Origin: Achatina immaculata
Taxonomy: Eukaryota; Mollusca; Gastropoda; Stylommatophora; Achatinidae
DNA: 64,000 bases
Reading direction: 5' to 3'
Assembly (NCBI GenBank): GCA_009760885.1
Contig: CM019715.1
Span: forward strand, 25,841,472-25,905,471
Shown here: one piece after another, positions 42,745 to 53,816 of the stretch
Position numbering within the stretch: the stretch's first letter is position 1
How the letters are laid out: each line of letters begins with the position of its first letter
The notes under the pieces: model-generated
What the model was told of the DNA's origin: nothing
Seen by the model: the letters and a program-made list of their open reading frames with translations, nothing else
Databases searched by the model: none
Made by a program: the position numbers and the translations under genes

Positions 42745-43785
42745 CTCTCTCTCTCTCTGAACCTTAAGTGCCCAGGGCACATGGGGCTTCCGCAAGGGTT
42801 TTCCACAAATGCCTGTCTTTCGCCTTTTTTTCTGCTCTTGCCCAGGTGAGCCCTCTATTGCTCAACATCCTTTCTGTTGTTCTTCTCCATGTCTCTTTTG
42901 GTCTACCCTTACTTCTGCTCCCCTGTGGTGTCCATCTTAGTGCTATTTTTGGTAGTGAGTTGTCAGTCATTCGGAGCACATGTCCCAACCATCGCCAGCG
43001 TCTTTCCTCAATAATTGTTGTCAGTGGTTTCATCTGCATTTCTGCCAATAAAATGTTATTTCTTATGGTGTTTGGCCAAAATATTTTTTTAATTCTACGT
43101 AAACATTTAGTCTGGAAAGAATTCAACTTGTTTTCTATGGTTTTGGTGATTTTCCAGCATTCACTTCCATAGAGTAGTACACTTAGAACATTACTCTTAA
43201 ATATCCTGATTTTCATATTTATGCTTAGTTTATTTGATTTCCATATATTCTGTAGCATTGCAAAAGCCTGGTTTGCTCTAGTAAGTCTGCTGTTGATGTC
43301 CTCTGTGCTGTCTCCATTTTCTACTACTCTGCTGCCAAGGTATACAAATTCGTTAACCTCCTCCACTAACTTGTTATCTACTCTGAGTACATTTCTGTTG
43401 TTCACATTTTGCTTCATTAACTTTGTCTTTCCTACGTTGATCTTTAGTCCTATGTTGTTTGCATTCTGGGTTAACTTGTTTATTTTATCTTGCATATCTT
43501 TGCGACTGCTTGATAATAGACAAATGTCGTCCGCAAAGTCAAGGTCCTCCAGCACTGTGTCAAGGGTCCATTGTAATCCTCTGCGTTTGTCTGATGTTGC
43601 CTCCTTCATTAACCAGTCTACTGCCAAGATAAATAATGTTGGTGATAGTACACACCCCTGTTTCACTCCTGTTTGTACCCTAAAGCTGCTGGAGGTATGT
43701 TCTCCACAGATAACTTTGCACTGAAAACCCTCGTATAGGGCTTTGATTACATTAACTATTTTATGGGGGAGGCCATGCCATCTTA
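42745..43785 (-). mobile_element. LINE-C, 5'-truncated reverse transcriptase, open frame
   Basis: The minus frame is open to the stop at 42764. From the 5' truncation it encodes the second half of a non-LTR reverse transcriptase: GLPHKIVNVIKALYEG, VQTGVKQGCVLSPTLF (domain 4), the catalytic FADD box in LDFADDICLL (about residue 134 of the 390-codon frame), LKINVGKTK, EFVYLGSRV, LLYGSECWK, RRWRWLGHVLRM and GRPKETWRR. The first ~50 codons of the longer frame are flanking DNA. After the stop comes a short (GA)n tail. The endonuclease and N-terminal RT are missing, so it is not autonomous. The 44-bp TSD and uninterrupted frame suggest a young insertion. Confidence 0.93.
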
Positions 43786-43829
43786 GGAACAGCCACGATA
43801 TATCTAGTAAAATGTATCTGCTGTAATTT
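43786..43829 (+). repeat. 44-bp TSD of LINE-C (right)
   Basis: Exact copy of 42701-42744. Confidence 0.9.
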
Positions 43830-44148
43830 ATTGTAATTTTTTTTTCATAAAAATGTACAAGAATCAGGAAGAGAAGCTGAGGAAGATCACGAGAGAAGAT
43901 GAAGGACTGTAGCATGACAGAAAAAGTCACCACCAACAGAGCTAGTGTAAAACATTTAGATGGAGATCCGCGGGCTATACAGTTTGACTCCTGTCACTAC
44001 AGCAATTGTTGTTATTTGGTGTTCCCTGGCACGCGCTTTTCCTTGACATTTTGTATTCTCACAGAATTGATGTGCACAATGGAGTTGTGTGGTTGAAGTT
44101 AAGTTGACATGAATTTCAAGTTTATCGCATCACTGAAAATAGAAAGTG
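43830..44148. other. unassigned sequence
   Basis: No recognised feature. Confidence 0.3.
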
Positions 44149-44149
44149 G

Positions 44150-44398
44150 ACTATAGAGGAGACATGATAAGGTAGAGGAGACATGACAACATAGAGGAGA
44201 CTTGACAAGATAGAAGAGACATGACAAGACAGAGGAAACATGACAAGATAGAGGAGACATGACAAGATAGAAGAGACGTGACAAGATAGAGGAGACTTGA
44301 CAAGATAGAAGAGACATGACAAGACAGAGGAAACATGACAAGATAGAGGAGACATGACAAGATAGAAGAGACGTGACAAGACAGAGGAAACATGACAA
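44150..44398. repeat. 19-bp minisatellite
   Basis: About 13 units of GAGGAGACATGACAAGATA with GAAGAGAC and CAGAGGAAAC variants. Confidence 0.93.
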
Positions 44399-44399
44399 T

Positions 44400-44778
44400 C
44401 GCGTAAACAAAGGATGGTACAATCTTAGTTTAAGACGAGACTTGTGAAAAGGTATCTCCACATGAATGACGATCTAGACGAGGAACTACGAGATCCTTTG
44501 TATAGATAAGAGAAATGGCGACTGCTGTGAAAATAGTTCTAATAATGAAAGCAGATGGAGGCGTATAGTTCAGTTTTACACACACATACAAAAATAGAAA
44601 GAGTGAGGAAAGCGGACAGAAGGAAGAAAGGCAAGAACGCAAGATGAGCACATACAAATGAAGAACACACAACAATCCAATATTTCGGCAATAGGCCTTT
44701 GTTCAGGGAACACACCCGAAAATAACGCAACAAATAGAAACACGAAAAAACAGATGAAGAAATTTAAAATTTAGCTGG
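44400..44778. other. unassigned sequence
   Basis: No recognised feature. Confidence 0.3.
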
Positions 44779-44780
44779 TT

Positions 44781-44832
44781 TTGTGTGTGTGTGTGTGTGT
44801 GTGTCTGTGTGTGTGTGTGTGTCTGTGTGTGT
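44781..44832. repeat. (GT)n microsatellite
   Basis: About 26 GT units with CT interruptions. Confidence 0.92.
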
Positions 44833-44834
44833 AT

Positions 44835-45210
44835 TCTCCTCCTAGTCAGAAAGACGGGCACAAAATGTTGTGTTGTCCTGCTGTCATGCTGTCCTGCCGG
44901 TAGAGTACTATTTACCTATCAAACCTTGTCACTCCCATATAATTATTTTCGCTTTCAGAAAGTGCAAGTGTCAGATCATTTATTTCTTCTGTTATCTGCG
45001 TCAGATAATGATAGGTAGTCAGAATCTTGAAAGAGCCACAATTAAATCTTACAAGTTCTTGGTGAAAAGTACATTACACGTATTTTCAGATAGTAGTACA
45101 GCAACCTGTGATTTTTTGGGAACTTTTCGGTCGTTTTGTTCCGAAATATTTAAAACTCTGTTCCATATTTTTCCTTGTCTTTGTGCTTTTGTTTAGTTTA
45201 AAGTGCGGAC
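44835..45210. other. unassigned sequence
   Basis: No recognised feature. Confidence 0.3.
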
Positions 45211-45212
45211 TT

Positions 45213-45292
45213 GTGTATGTATGTATGTATGTATGTATGTATGTATGTATGTATGTATGTATGTATGTATGTGTGTATGTATGTATGTGTTT
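45213..45292. repeat. (GTAT)n microsatellite
   Basis: About 20 TATG units with two GTGT variants. Confidence 0.93.
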
Positions 45293-45299
45293 GTGTTAT

Positions 45300-45835
45300 T
45301 TTGAATTTATGTTCTACCTCAGGGGACTTTTTAAAAAAACTTGTCTGAGGTACAGTTTTGTCTCTCAGAGAAGACTAGACAGACTGTGATGGGAATAGTT
45401 GAAACTGCTGAACTGAAGTGGCATTGTTCTGGAAATGTTCTATTCATGCAACTTGTGGATGTCGCCGTTCCTATGCTAGTTTCAGGAGAGATATCTCTAG
45501 TCCAGACATTACGTTTTTGTTTAATTTTTTTTTTTTTCTCTCGTCTATTTTGAGAGTGTTTACATCTTATCAGAGTTGTATATGTGCAAGCGTGTGTTAG
45601 CAGGTATATATGAATATATATGACTAATGTGTATATTTTTTAGCTGGACCTATTATGCCACCGAGGTAGATAGGGCATGTGGTATTACAGTGTGATGTGA
45701 CCTGCACCACGACTGGCTGCCTCTCCGAAAAAGAAGTCAGGTACCTAATTTTTACGACTGGGTGAAATTTTTACGGAAACAACGAGCTTTGGCTTTGAGA
45801 GGCCAGTGCTTCAACTATTTCATCAACCAGGAGCA
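45300..45835. other. unassigned sequence
   Basis: No recognised gene. A T-run near 45528. Confidence 0.3.
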
Positions 45836-45840
45836 GGTTA

Positions 45841-45947
45841 TGTGTGTATGAGTGTATGCGTGTATGTGTGTGCGTATGTGTGTATGTGTGTATGTATGTA
45901 TGTATGCATGCATGTATGTATGTATGTAATGTATGCATGTATGTATG

Positions 45948-45978
<31 letters not shown>

Positions 45979-46070
45979 TGTGTGTATATATATGTATGTG
46001 TGTATGTGTGTATGTATGTATGTATGCATGCATGTATGTATGTATGTATGTATGCATGTATGTATGTATG

Positions 46071-46101
<31 letters not shown>

Positions 46102-46300
46102 TGTGTGTATATATGTATGTGTGTATGTATGTATGTATGTATGTATGTATGTATGTATGAATGTATGTATGTATGTATGTATGTATTATGTATGTATGAA
46201 TGAATGTATGTATGTGTGTATGTATGTATGTATGTATGTATGTATGTATGTATGTATGTATGTATGTATGTATGTATGTATTGTGTGTATATTTGTATAC
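45841..46300. repeat. long (TATG)n array, 460 bp
   Basis: TATG repeats with TGTG, CATG and AATG variants and internal re-duplication (ATGTAATGTGTGTATATA recurs). The minus-strand threonine/tyrosine/histidine-rich frame of 193 codons is an artefact. Confidence 0.95.
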
Positions 46301-46309
46301 GTATAAGAG

Positions 46310-46695
46310 TATACATAATGTGTCTATTTCTTAGGTAGGTCTGTCTTGCCACGGAGCACGTAAGGGATAAGACTTTCCGTGACGTCCCGAGTTCACCTGT
46401 GGCGTCTCCGTCCCTGTACCCTTGTGCCAGGCACTGTATCTTCTGCTATCAACATCTCCAAGCCACCATGTCTCTTGACGTGGCCGAAGTATGTCATCTT
46501 TCGAACTTTGTTTACCAGACACCTGATCCCTTTGTTATCTCTTGATTTACTTTCTATCCATGATATTCTAAGTGCAGTTTCTATATATTCATTTCAAGTG
46601 CAGTTATTCTCTCTTCCAGTGATATGTTAAGTGTCCACGTTTCGCATCATGTAGCAGAGAGGCCCAAAACATATACACATATCCAGGCTTGTGAG
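46310..46695. other. unassigned sequence
   Basis: The minus strand near 46331-46520 contains codon-like stretches (GRHGKSYPLRAPWQDRP) that could be LINE remnants, but no motif is decisive. Confidence 0.3.
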
Positions 46696-46699
46696 CATA

Positions 46700-46912
46700 A
46701 TGTTAAAAAGGGTCATCATCGCTGCAGTCTGGATCAGTCCTTAAGTGCTCCATTCTCATCATGTGACGAGGGATGTCGACATAGTGCAAGAACTCCGCAG
46801 CACCGGAGACAATCCTAACGGAGTAGAGGTGACGGGCCGCCGGATTAGATCCAGCACCCCAACTCCGAGTTCGTCCAAGAGACCGCGTGTCTATCGACTC
46901 GACCAATCTTAA
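46700..46912 (-). mobile_element. SINE-K (tRNA-like head)
   Basis: The minus strand starts TGGTCGAGTCGATAGACACG and has GGTGCTGGATCTAATCC, a plausible A-box/B-box pair. It is followed by GGAGTTCTTGCACTATGTCG. No other copy is in the window. Confidence 0.45.
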
Positions 46913-46914
46913 CT

Positions 46915-47210
46915 CGCCCGTTAAATTACTTGTTAAAAGCGCAAGTAATTTTATTACCCGATAAGAGGAAAATAACGTTTTGGCAGTGGGGTACAGTCAA
47001 GCTGGTATAGCGATCCCATTCCATCAGGAGCCAACACTATCTCTGCTGATTGTCTTACCGAAAACGAGACGTAGATTTTAAATCTGTGCGCTGAGCAGAT
47101 CAGGAAGTAACTTAACGCTGAACGTTAAACAGTAACTAAAGCGAACTAAAACAAATGATTAAATCTGTTACCTGTATTAGTTTTATACTTGAATGTGGTT
47201 CTTTAGAAGA
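46915..47210. other. unassigned sequence
   Basis: No supported feature. Confidence 0.3.
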
Positions 47211-47214
47211 AATG

Positions 47215-47545
47215 ATGAAGACACTAAGGACAACGAAGAGATCAAACCAAGAAGCAGAAAGAAGACGGACAAGCGATGACAAAATTCAAGAACCGACAAT
47301 CCAAATTCTTAGGACACGTCATGAGACCAGATCTTGACATCTTTCTGGACATATGATATTTGATAACACTATTGATGACGACGAGCAAAAGAGACCGAGG
47401 TGGACAAAGAGAGAAGATAATAGATGGGAATTGATGATGTGGGGTGGAGAAAGAACACCTGTCCAGCTCTTAATTAACACCTGGAATACTGCGGAAAAGC
47501 ATGACCACCAACGGCTGTCGGCATGGCACAGGTTAGACAGGTTTT
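47215..47545 (+). mobile_element. LINE-L relic (B-like C-terminus)
   Basis: Broken frames give KFKNRQSKFLGHVMRPDLD, KRDRGGQREK and NGCRHGTG, in the order GHVMR, GRxR, RHGT seen in LINE-B-type ends. Heavily decayed. Confidence 0.5.
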
Positions 47546-47664
47546 ATAAAACAGTTTGGACCTGGCTAGGTAACAAATTATTTGCAGAATGTACTGACCA
47601 TCATATAAGGAAACAGATTTCTCTGTTGATGATTCCAGAAATAATCTGTTGTTTATGCTGTCAA

Positions 47665-48150
47665 GACAAGAGTGTATTAAATGTCAGGACAAGGATGTAT
47701 TAAATGCGAGGACAAAAATATATTAAATGCGAGAACAAAAATGTATTAAATGTCAGGACAAGAGTGTATTAAATGTCAGGACAAGAATGTATTAAATGCG
47801 AGGACAAAAATGTATTAAATACGAGAACACAATGTATTAAATGCCAGGACAAGAGTGTATTAAATGCGAGAACAAAATGTATTAAATGCCAGGACAAGAG
47901 TGTATTAAATGCGAGAACAAAAATGTATTAAATGCCAGGACAAGAGTGTATTAAATGTCAGGACAAGGATATATTAAATGCCAGGACAAGAGTGTATTAA
48001 ATGCGAGAACAAAAATGTATTAAATGTCAGGACAAGAATGTATTAAATGTCAGGACAAGAATGTATTAAATGTCAGGACAAGAATGTATTAAATGTCAGG
48101 ACAAGAATGTATTAAATGTCAGGACAAGAATGTATTAAATGCGAGGACAA
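47665..48150. repeat. 23-bp minisatellite
   Basis: About 20 units of GTATTAAATGTCAGGACAAG plus AAT, with GCGAGAACAAAA variants. The last unit runs without a break into LINE-D, which contains the similar CAGGACAAGAATCTATGAA. Confidence 0.93.
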
Positions 48151-48445
48151 AATCAAGAACAAAGAGTTCTGGGAAAAGGCAGGACAAGAATCTATGAACA
48201 ACACATTATATATAGGAAATGGAGGTGGATTGGCCACTCTCTGAGAAAACAAGACAACAGTATAGCAAGACAGTTACTGACATGGGAACCTCAAGAGAAG
48301 AGGAATTATGACAGTGCTCAGAGACAAGGGATACACATGGAAGGAAGCAGAGAATAACCCCAAGAACAGAGATGACTGGAGAACATTTGGGCTATGCTCT
48401 CAAGAGAGTGAAAGGCGAGTGATGATGATGATGGTGATGATGATG
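48139..48445 (+). mobile_element. LINE-D 3' end
   Basis: Frames give NKEFWEKAGQESMNN, then RKWRWIGHSLRKQDNSIARQ, LLTWEPQEKR, YTWKEAENNPKNRDDWRTFG and LCSQES. This is the order of a LINE ORF2 C-terminus with two frameshifts. A (ATG)n tail follows. Confidence 0.75.
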
Positions 48446-48555
48446 ATGATGACGATGATGACTTCAGGTTCAATTTGTTTAACTTGCGTCTTCTGTTTCA
48501 AGTTCAGTCTTCAAATCTCATCAGAACATATACACAGGATATTAAAATGTCTATA

Positions 48556-48795
48556 TACTGTGATGGTGTAGTGGTTAGTGAACCAGGCTGCAGACAAGAA
48601 GGTCCGTGGTCCGATTCCGCATCGAAGCGGAATGTCTTTTGAAGAGGTTCCACCAGCATCAAAACCCAGTCTCAAGAAATGGGTTCCCTTGGGTTTCCCT
48701 GGGGGGGGGGGGAACAGAGGCAGCGAGGACAAGTTTTAGTCTCCCTACCTTACACTGTGCTGTAGTGGTCTAGAAATGTGAAGGTAATACCATGG
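48556..48795 (+). mobile_element. SINE-J (tRNA-derived)
   Basis: The head TGGTGTAGTGGTTAGTGAAC and GGTCCGATTCC fit tRNA A- and B-box promoters. The body contains GGGTTTCCC, a G-run, ACAGAGGCAGCGAGG, CTCCCTACCT and GTAGTGGTCTAGAAATGTGA. It matches 16205-16440. Confidence 0.65.
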
Positions 48796-48812
48796 AAGGC
48801 ATAGACTGAAAA

Positions 48813-48899
48813 TGCTGCTTTCCCTAGCAACAGTAGCGCTGTTTTCCGTAGCAACAGTAGCGCTGTTTTCCCTAGCAACAGTAGCGCTGTTTTCTCTAG
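48813..48899. repeat. 24-bp tandem repeat, ~3.5 copies
   Basis: GCTGTTTTCCCTAGCAACAG plus TAGC. Abuts the SINE-J 3' end. Confidence 0.9.
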
Positions 48900-48959
48900 A
48901 ACAATGCCCCAGCAGAGAAATGTGACGGTTTTTTTATAATTTGTTATATATTATACGTA

Positions 48960-49590
48960 GAAAGGACAGCTGTTGAAGAGGTAAATCAATTTGCATACCT
49001 CGGCAGCTACATAGACCAGGATGGTGAAACCAGAAAGGAAGTTAGAATTTCACCAGCAGCATAGACCCCCAAGAATCTTGAGAACATATGGCACTCAAAA
49101 GTTATAAACACGAAAACCAAGTTAAGATTATTCAATTCAAATGTGATATCCACCCTCATTTATGCATGCGAAAGCTGGAAAACAACTAAAGAAATTGTAC
49201 AACAAATTAGACTTTTGAAAACAAATGCCTAAGGAAAATACTCGGCATCAAGTGGAACGAATTCATGAACAAAGCAGTGATAAGGCAGATGAACGAACCA
49301 CAACCTGTCTCATGGGTGATCAGAAAATGATGGACATATATCGGTCACGTGATGAGAAGAAACAGTCAGAGAGTCCCCAAACAAGCTACCAAGTGGAACA
49401 CAACAGGCCGAAGAAAAAGAGGTCGACCACGTGAAACTCTAAAGAGGACATTGTTAAGAGAGGCCAAATTATTAGGCATAAAATCCCCTGATGGGGTTGA
49501 AAAGCTCGCGGAAACAGGAAAACTTGGCGAACTACCATGAGAGATCTATGTGACTTTTAACGTCACGGGAAGGATGTAAGATGTAAGATG
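48960..49590 (+). mobile_element. LINE-M, decayed
   Basis: Frames give EEVNQFAYLGSYIDQDGETR, STLIYACESWKTTKE, GHVMRRNSQRVPKQATKW and GRPRETLKRTLLREAKLLGI. They end with RDLCDF-stop and a short (TGTAAGA)n-like tail. The C-terminal part matches 58985-59300. Many frameshifts; RT core absent. Confidence 0.75.
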
Positions 49591-49594
49591 TATT

Positions 49595-50230
49595 GACAAA
49601 CTTCAGGTTTCCCTGCCTGAACCTATATAAAGGTAAGCGATGCGGTTACCTTCTACGTGAGCACTAGATAGTCTCAGCGCTATAAGTGTGACGTCATCAA
49701 CGAGGAATGACGATAGCTAATCATCAAGATGATATGAAAGGGCGTGAGTCCTTTACCAATGTATGCGTGAGAGAGAGAGAGAGAAGAGAGTATTTGGCAG
49801 CTTCCTGTGACTAAATGCACGTGTACATTAGAATGTTGCTGACGCAGTAATTGTGTAAGATTACGTGTGCTGACTCTGCTGATGTTGTGGCGTAAAGGAA
49901 GCACGACCCAGATATATATGATGTAACAACAGGTACACAGGATGTCAGAGTCACGTGTGAATTCAGATATGTGGGGGTTGAGAATATGCGTGTGACGTAT
50001 GTGTAGGTGTGTGTGTGTGTGTGTGCGCGCCCGCGCGTTGGTGACGGGGGTATCGAGGAAAGCTAGGTTAGAGGTAAAAAAAAAAATAAGAAGATGATGG
50101 CAGTGCCAGGCGAAGTGGAGTGACAAGATGGAATGTGACAGGGAAAGAATCAGACGAAGTTTAGCTTGGGATTAGTTGGTGGGGGTGGGGGGAGGGTGAA
50201 TTAAAGAGAGAGAGAGAGAGAAAGAGAGAA
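49595..50230. other. unassigned; (GT)n near 50009 and purine-rich stretches
   Basis: Contains a CTATATAAAGG sequence at about 49623 and a TGACGTCA at 49689, but no supported gene nearby. Confidence 0.35.
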
Positions 50231-50235
50231 CGGAC

Positions 50236-50450
50236 GAACGAATGAACATGATTTTTATTTTCAAAGGGTTAAGAATTGGACATGCAGGCCCGTCTAACAT
50301 TCTACCATTTCATCATCATACAGCTTTCACCCAGTCCCAGTCATTCAGCATTTGTTAATGAGCATGATAAGTATGAAAAAAACAAAATTAAATGATTACA
50401 TAACAAATAATAAACTATCTCTTGTCCATACACTCCACTCTCTGATTTAT
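50236..50450 (-). mobile_element. repeat H (retroposon 3' end)
   Basis: AAAGGGTTAAGAATTGGACA and the following ~180 bp match 8014-8240. Plus-strand flank ACGAATGAAC fits the GAAT-type tail. Confidence 0.65.
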
Positions 50451-50539
50451 GTAACTGTATGAAATAAACTTACATTCTTACATTAATTCAAGACTAACAC
50501 AATTTTAGAAAAAAAAACAAAACTAACAAATTTATAGAA

Positions 50540-50552
50540 AAGAGAGAGATAA

Positions 50553-50583
<31 letters not shown>

Positions 50584-50589
50584 AGAGAG

Positions 50590-50623
<34 letters not shown>

Positions 50624-50940
50624 GGTGTAAATAAGTAATAGGAAAAGAGAGAGAGAGAGACGCACAGAGAGAGAGAGAGAGAAAGCAAGATGAAAAAGGC
50701 TTTAGAGGGAGGGACAGAGAAAGGGAGGGGGAGAAAGAAAGAGAAGAATAAATAAAGAAAAGGAGGGAGAGAGAGACTGAGAAAGATAGTTACCTAGAAG
50801 AGAAAGAAAGTTAAAAGTGGAGTACAGAGAGGAGAGAGAGGAAGAAAGAGAGAGAGAGAGAGAGAAAGAAAGAGAGATAGAGAGAGAGGAAAGAAAACAG
50901 AGATGGGGGAGGGTCAAAAGAGAGAGAGAGAGAGAGAGAA
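50540..50940. repeat. GA-rich low-complexity region
   Basis: Several (GA)n runs, a (TA)n run near 50598-50620 and a G-rich stretch. The serine/leucine-rich minus frames are artefacts. Confidence 0.85.
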
Positions 50941-50944
50941 GTAA

Positions 50945-51630
50945 TGTGGACTGATTTATATATTATATAAGAGTCTCTGTCTCTGAAGCGAACGAAAGAC
51001 AGTCTGAAAAGGATGAAATAAAGAGGAGGACGAACGAAAGAGATGCAAATGATGGAATAAAGAGGAACATGAGCGAAAGACATTCAAAGAAAAATGATGA
51101 CATAAAGAAGATGATGAACGAAAGACAGAAACATGAGGAAATAAACAGAAAGATGATAATAACTGCGATTGTTGCGACGATAATTGTGATGATATTCCAA
51201 AAATAACTATCATGATAACGATAGCGACGAAGATTTAAAAAAAGGGGGGGGCGGGGGTATTATAAAAGCAATAACAACTAAAACGACAATGAGATGGCTA
51301 CTATGGTAAACTTTTCCAGCCATGATTATAACGTTGCTAACAGAAGGAAGGGCGTTGTTAGCCGTGATAATATGATAATAATGATAATTAAGACCTTAAT
51401 TATGATAAATTACCATGGTGATAACTATAACTGCAATTAGTAATGCCTCATTAAGTATAATAGAAATGCTAGAGGTCGCTGTGGCCGTGCTGTGATGTCT
51501 TTGGAAAAAAAACACTGGTTGCTATAGAGCACTTTTGCTTGAAGTGAAAATATTTGTTTGTGGATATTGTGGCTGGCAAGGATTCATTTTAGGGATCTGA
51601 TGGATGGCTACGGTTGGATAAGACAGGGTA
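50945..51630. other. unassigned sequence
   Basis: Weak ~40-bp periodicity at 50990-51150 (GACGAACGAAAGA..GATGA). No gene recognised. Confidence 0.4.
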
Positions 51631-51634
51631 GTGA

Positions 51635-52305
51635 TAGCTTCGGATGGGAAACGCCAGAACAGAAAATGTGGGGAAGACTGCATTTCAGAGAATGAGAAAC
51701 ACACAACGAATCTTTATCAATGCATTTTAGAAAACGGTTGCTAAAACGCTATACTGAGGCAAAAGCTTTTTTTTTTGGGGGGGGGGGGGCTCCTATCAGG
51801 ATCTGGAGAGGACTGCGGGCTTTGCCATGTCCGACAGGGGTCAGGATCTGATGTGACCAACAGCCTCGAACGCAGAAGAAGAAGAAGAAGAAGAATTATA
51901 TGGAAGAGAATCACGGGATGATAGGTGGATCAAAGAACACTGGAAGCAGTAGAAATGTAGTTTATTAGAAGAGAATGTTGCGAATTCCCAAGACACCAAA
52001 GATTACAAAGGATGAATGCATGAGAAGAGGGGGAGGGACCCCAAAAACATGATATCTTGTCAAGCATACACGAGAGAGACAATGTACTTTCATAGGACGT
52101 GCAATGAGAAAGGGGGGGGGGCATTGAAAATATTGTAACAACAGGAAAAAACAGAAGGGAAAGGATCCAGGGGAAGACAGAGAGAAATGATGCTGGATAT
52201 ATTTGACGAGACGGTGTGAGATGAGACCGCCAAATGAACAGATACCTTGCTTGAAGGATTGGGTGATATGGAGACACATGATAGCCAGCGTCTTTCAGTA
52301 TGCCA

Positions 52306-52338
<33 letters not shown>

Positions 52339-52342
52339 GATG
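51635..52342 (+). mobile_element. LINE-B, decayed, with nested LINE-F
   Basis: The left part (TTCGGATGGGAAACGCCAGA to CGCTATACTGAG) and right part (TTATATGGAAGAGAATCACG to the TGA repeat) are consecutive pieces of LINE-B. They are separated at the CYIEPILLYG position by a LINE-F end (51759-51894). Broken frames include RMLRIPKTPKITKDECM. Tail (TGA)n at 52305-52342. Confidence 0.8.
51759..51894 (+). mobile_element. LINE-F 3' end nested in LINE-B
   Basis: Matches the last ~135 bp of the 14.5-kb LINE-F, from GCAAAAGCTTT through CTCCTATCAGGATCTGGAGA and CTCGAACGCAG to (AAG)n. The CTTTGGGG of that copy is here expanded to T(10)G(13). Confidence 0.85.
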
Positions 52343-52421
52343 AAATACTCCCAAAAGTTCACATTACCAGCCTGAGCAAAACGCAACAACTTTTAGGCTT
52401 TGAAGCCTGCAGAGCCATTGT

Positions 52422-52545
52422 GGGCTTGCGTGATACTGTGGGCTTGCGTGATACTGTGGGCTTGCGTGATACTGTGGGCTTGTGTGATACTGTAGGCTTG
52501 CGTGATACTGGGGGCTTGCGTGATAAAGTTGGCTTGCGTGAAGCT
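52422..52545. repeat. 18-bp minisatellite
   Basis: About seven units of GTGGGCTTGCGTGATACT. Inverted counterpart at 55946-56030. Confidence 0.9.
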
Positions 52546-52632
52546 GTGTAGATTTTAAGAACACAAGCGACATATGTGCGAACCAGTAAGGAGAACACAA
52601 GCCATACGATTGTAAAGGACAAAAAAGCATTA

Positions 52633-52742
52633 ATCTCTCTCTGTCTCTCTCTTTCTCTCTCTCTTTCTCTCTCTTTCTCTCTCTCTCTTTCTCACGCCTT
52701 CTCTCTTTCTCTCTCTCCCTCCCCCTCTCTCTCTCCCTCCCT
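52633..52742. repeat. CT-rich microsatellite
   Basis: CTCTCTTT-type repeats. Confidence 0.9.
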
Positions 52743-52744
52743 TT

Positions 52745-53150
52745 GGAGATTTCCGAATTCCAGATTTATTATTATTATGATTATTATTATTAGTATTTAT
52801 AAACAAAAGAAGGTAGTCTTGTAACAAGAATGAACAAATGAAAATTTGTCTCCGATTCATTATTAACAACGGCCGTCAGCAAGTTATCGAGCCATGCAAG
52901 TGAATCGTTAACAGTGAGTACCATCGACTTTGTGTCCCGACGACAAAAAAACAAAAAAACGTAACAAAGATTCACACACAAAACTCTCCTTACTTCAAAG
53001 GGACCCAAACACAAAGTTTTCTGATTTATTCACGGGCTGTTTACTTCAGAAAACAGCTTTTATTTTATAACTCTGGCAACTAGAAACACACAATTGGGAA
53101 CTTTCATAGACTTCAAAGTGAAGCTAGGACTTTCTTCACAGCCACGTGTC
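52745..53150. other. unassigned sequence
   Basis: No recognised gene or repeat family. Confidence 0.3.
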
Positions 53151-53152
53151 TC

Positions 53153-53153
53153 C

Positions 53154-53200
<47 letters not shown>
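53153..53200. repeat. (CT)n microsatellite
   Basis: About 23 CT units, then the 19-bp array. Confidence 0.9.
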
Positions 53201-53203
<3 letters not shown>

Positions 53204-53216
53204 CCGTTTCTACGAC

Positions 53217-53815
53217 TATAACTTTCAAGTCTTTCTCTAAATCTGACGCCCGTCTCCAAATTCTTACGTCTGTCTCTAACTTTGACGTCCGTCTCTGACT
53301 CTTATGTCCGTCTCTGACTATGACATCCTTCTCTAATTCTGACTCTGAAGCCGGTCTCTGACTCTGACGTCCATCTCTGACTATAAAGTCCGTCTCTAAC
53401 TCTGAGTTCCGTCTCTGACTCTTACGAATATCTATGACTCTGACGTCCGTTTCTAACTCTGACGTCCGTCTCTGACTCTGACATCCGTCTCTAACTCTGA
53501 GTTCCGTCTCTGACTCTTTCGCCCGTCTATGACTCTGACGTCCATTTCTAACTCCGACGTCCGTCTCTGACTCTGATTTCCGTCTTTAACTTGAAAGTCC
53601 GTCTCTAACTCTGAACTTCGTCTCTAACTCTGAACTCCGTCTCTGACTCTGAAGCCTGTCTCTGACCATGACGTTCGTCTCTGACTTTATAGTCCGTCTC
53701 TAACGTTGACGTCTATCTCTGAGTCTGACTTCCGTCTCTAACTCTGACGTCCGTCTCTGACTCTGACGTCCGTCTCTAACTCTTACGTGCATCAATAACT
53801 CTGACGTCCGTCTCT
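53217..53815. repeat. 19-bp minisatellite (left part)
   Basis: About 31 units of TCCGTCTCTGACTCTGACG with diverged variants. Interrupted after TCCGTCTCTATG; units resume at about 54985. Confidence 0.9.
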
Positions 53816-53816
53816 A

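Noticed and set aside
43836..43936. First ~50 codons of the 390-codon LINE-C frame as its N-terminus
   Set aside because: They lie outside or within the 44-bp target duplication and so are flanking DNA that happens to be open.
45771..46352. 193-codon His/Tyr/Thr/Ile frame
   Set aside because: Translation of a (TATG)n microsatellite.
49620..49640. CTATATAAAGG as a TATA box
   Set aside because: No start site, exon or transcript evidence downstream; chance in AT-rich DNA.
49689..49696. Perfect TGACGTCA (CRE) sites here and at 55022-55029
   Set aside because: An 8-bp palindrome is expected about once by chance in 64 kb, and no promoter or gene is supported nearby.
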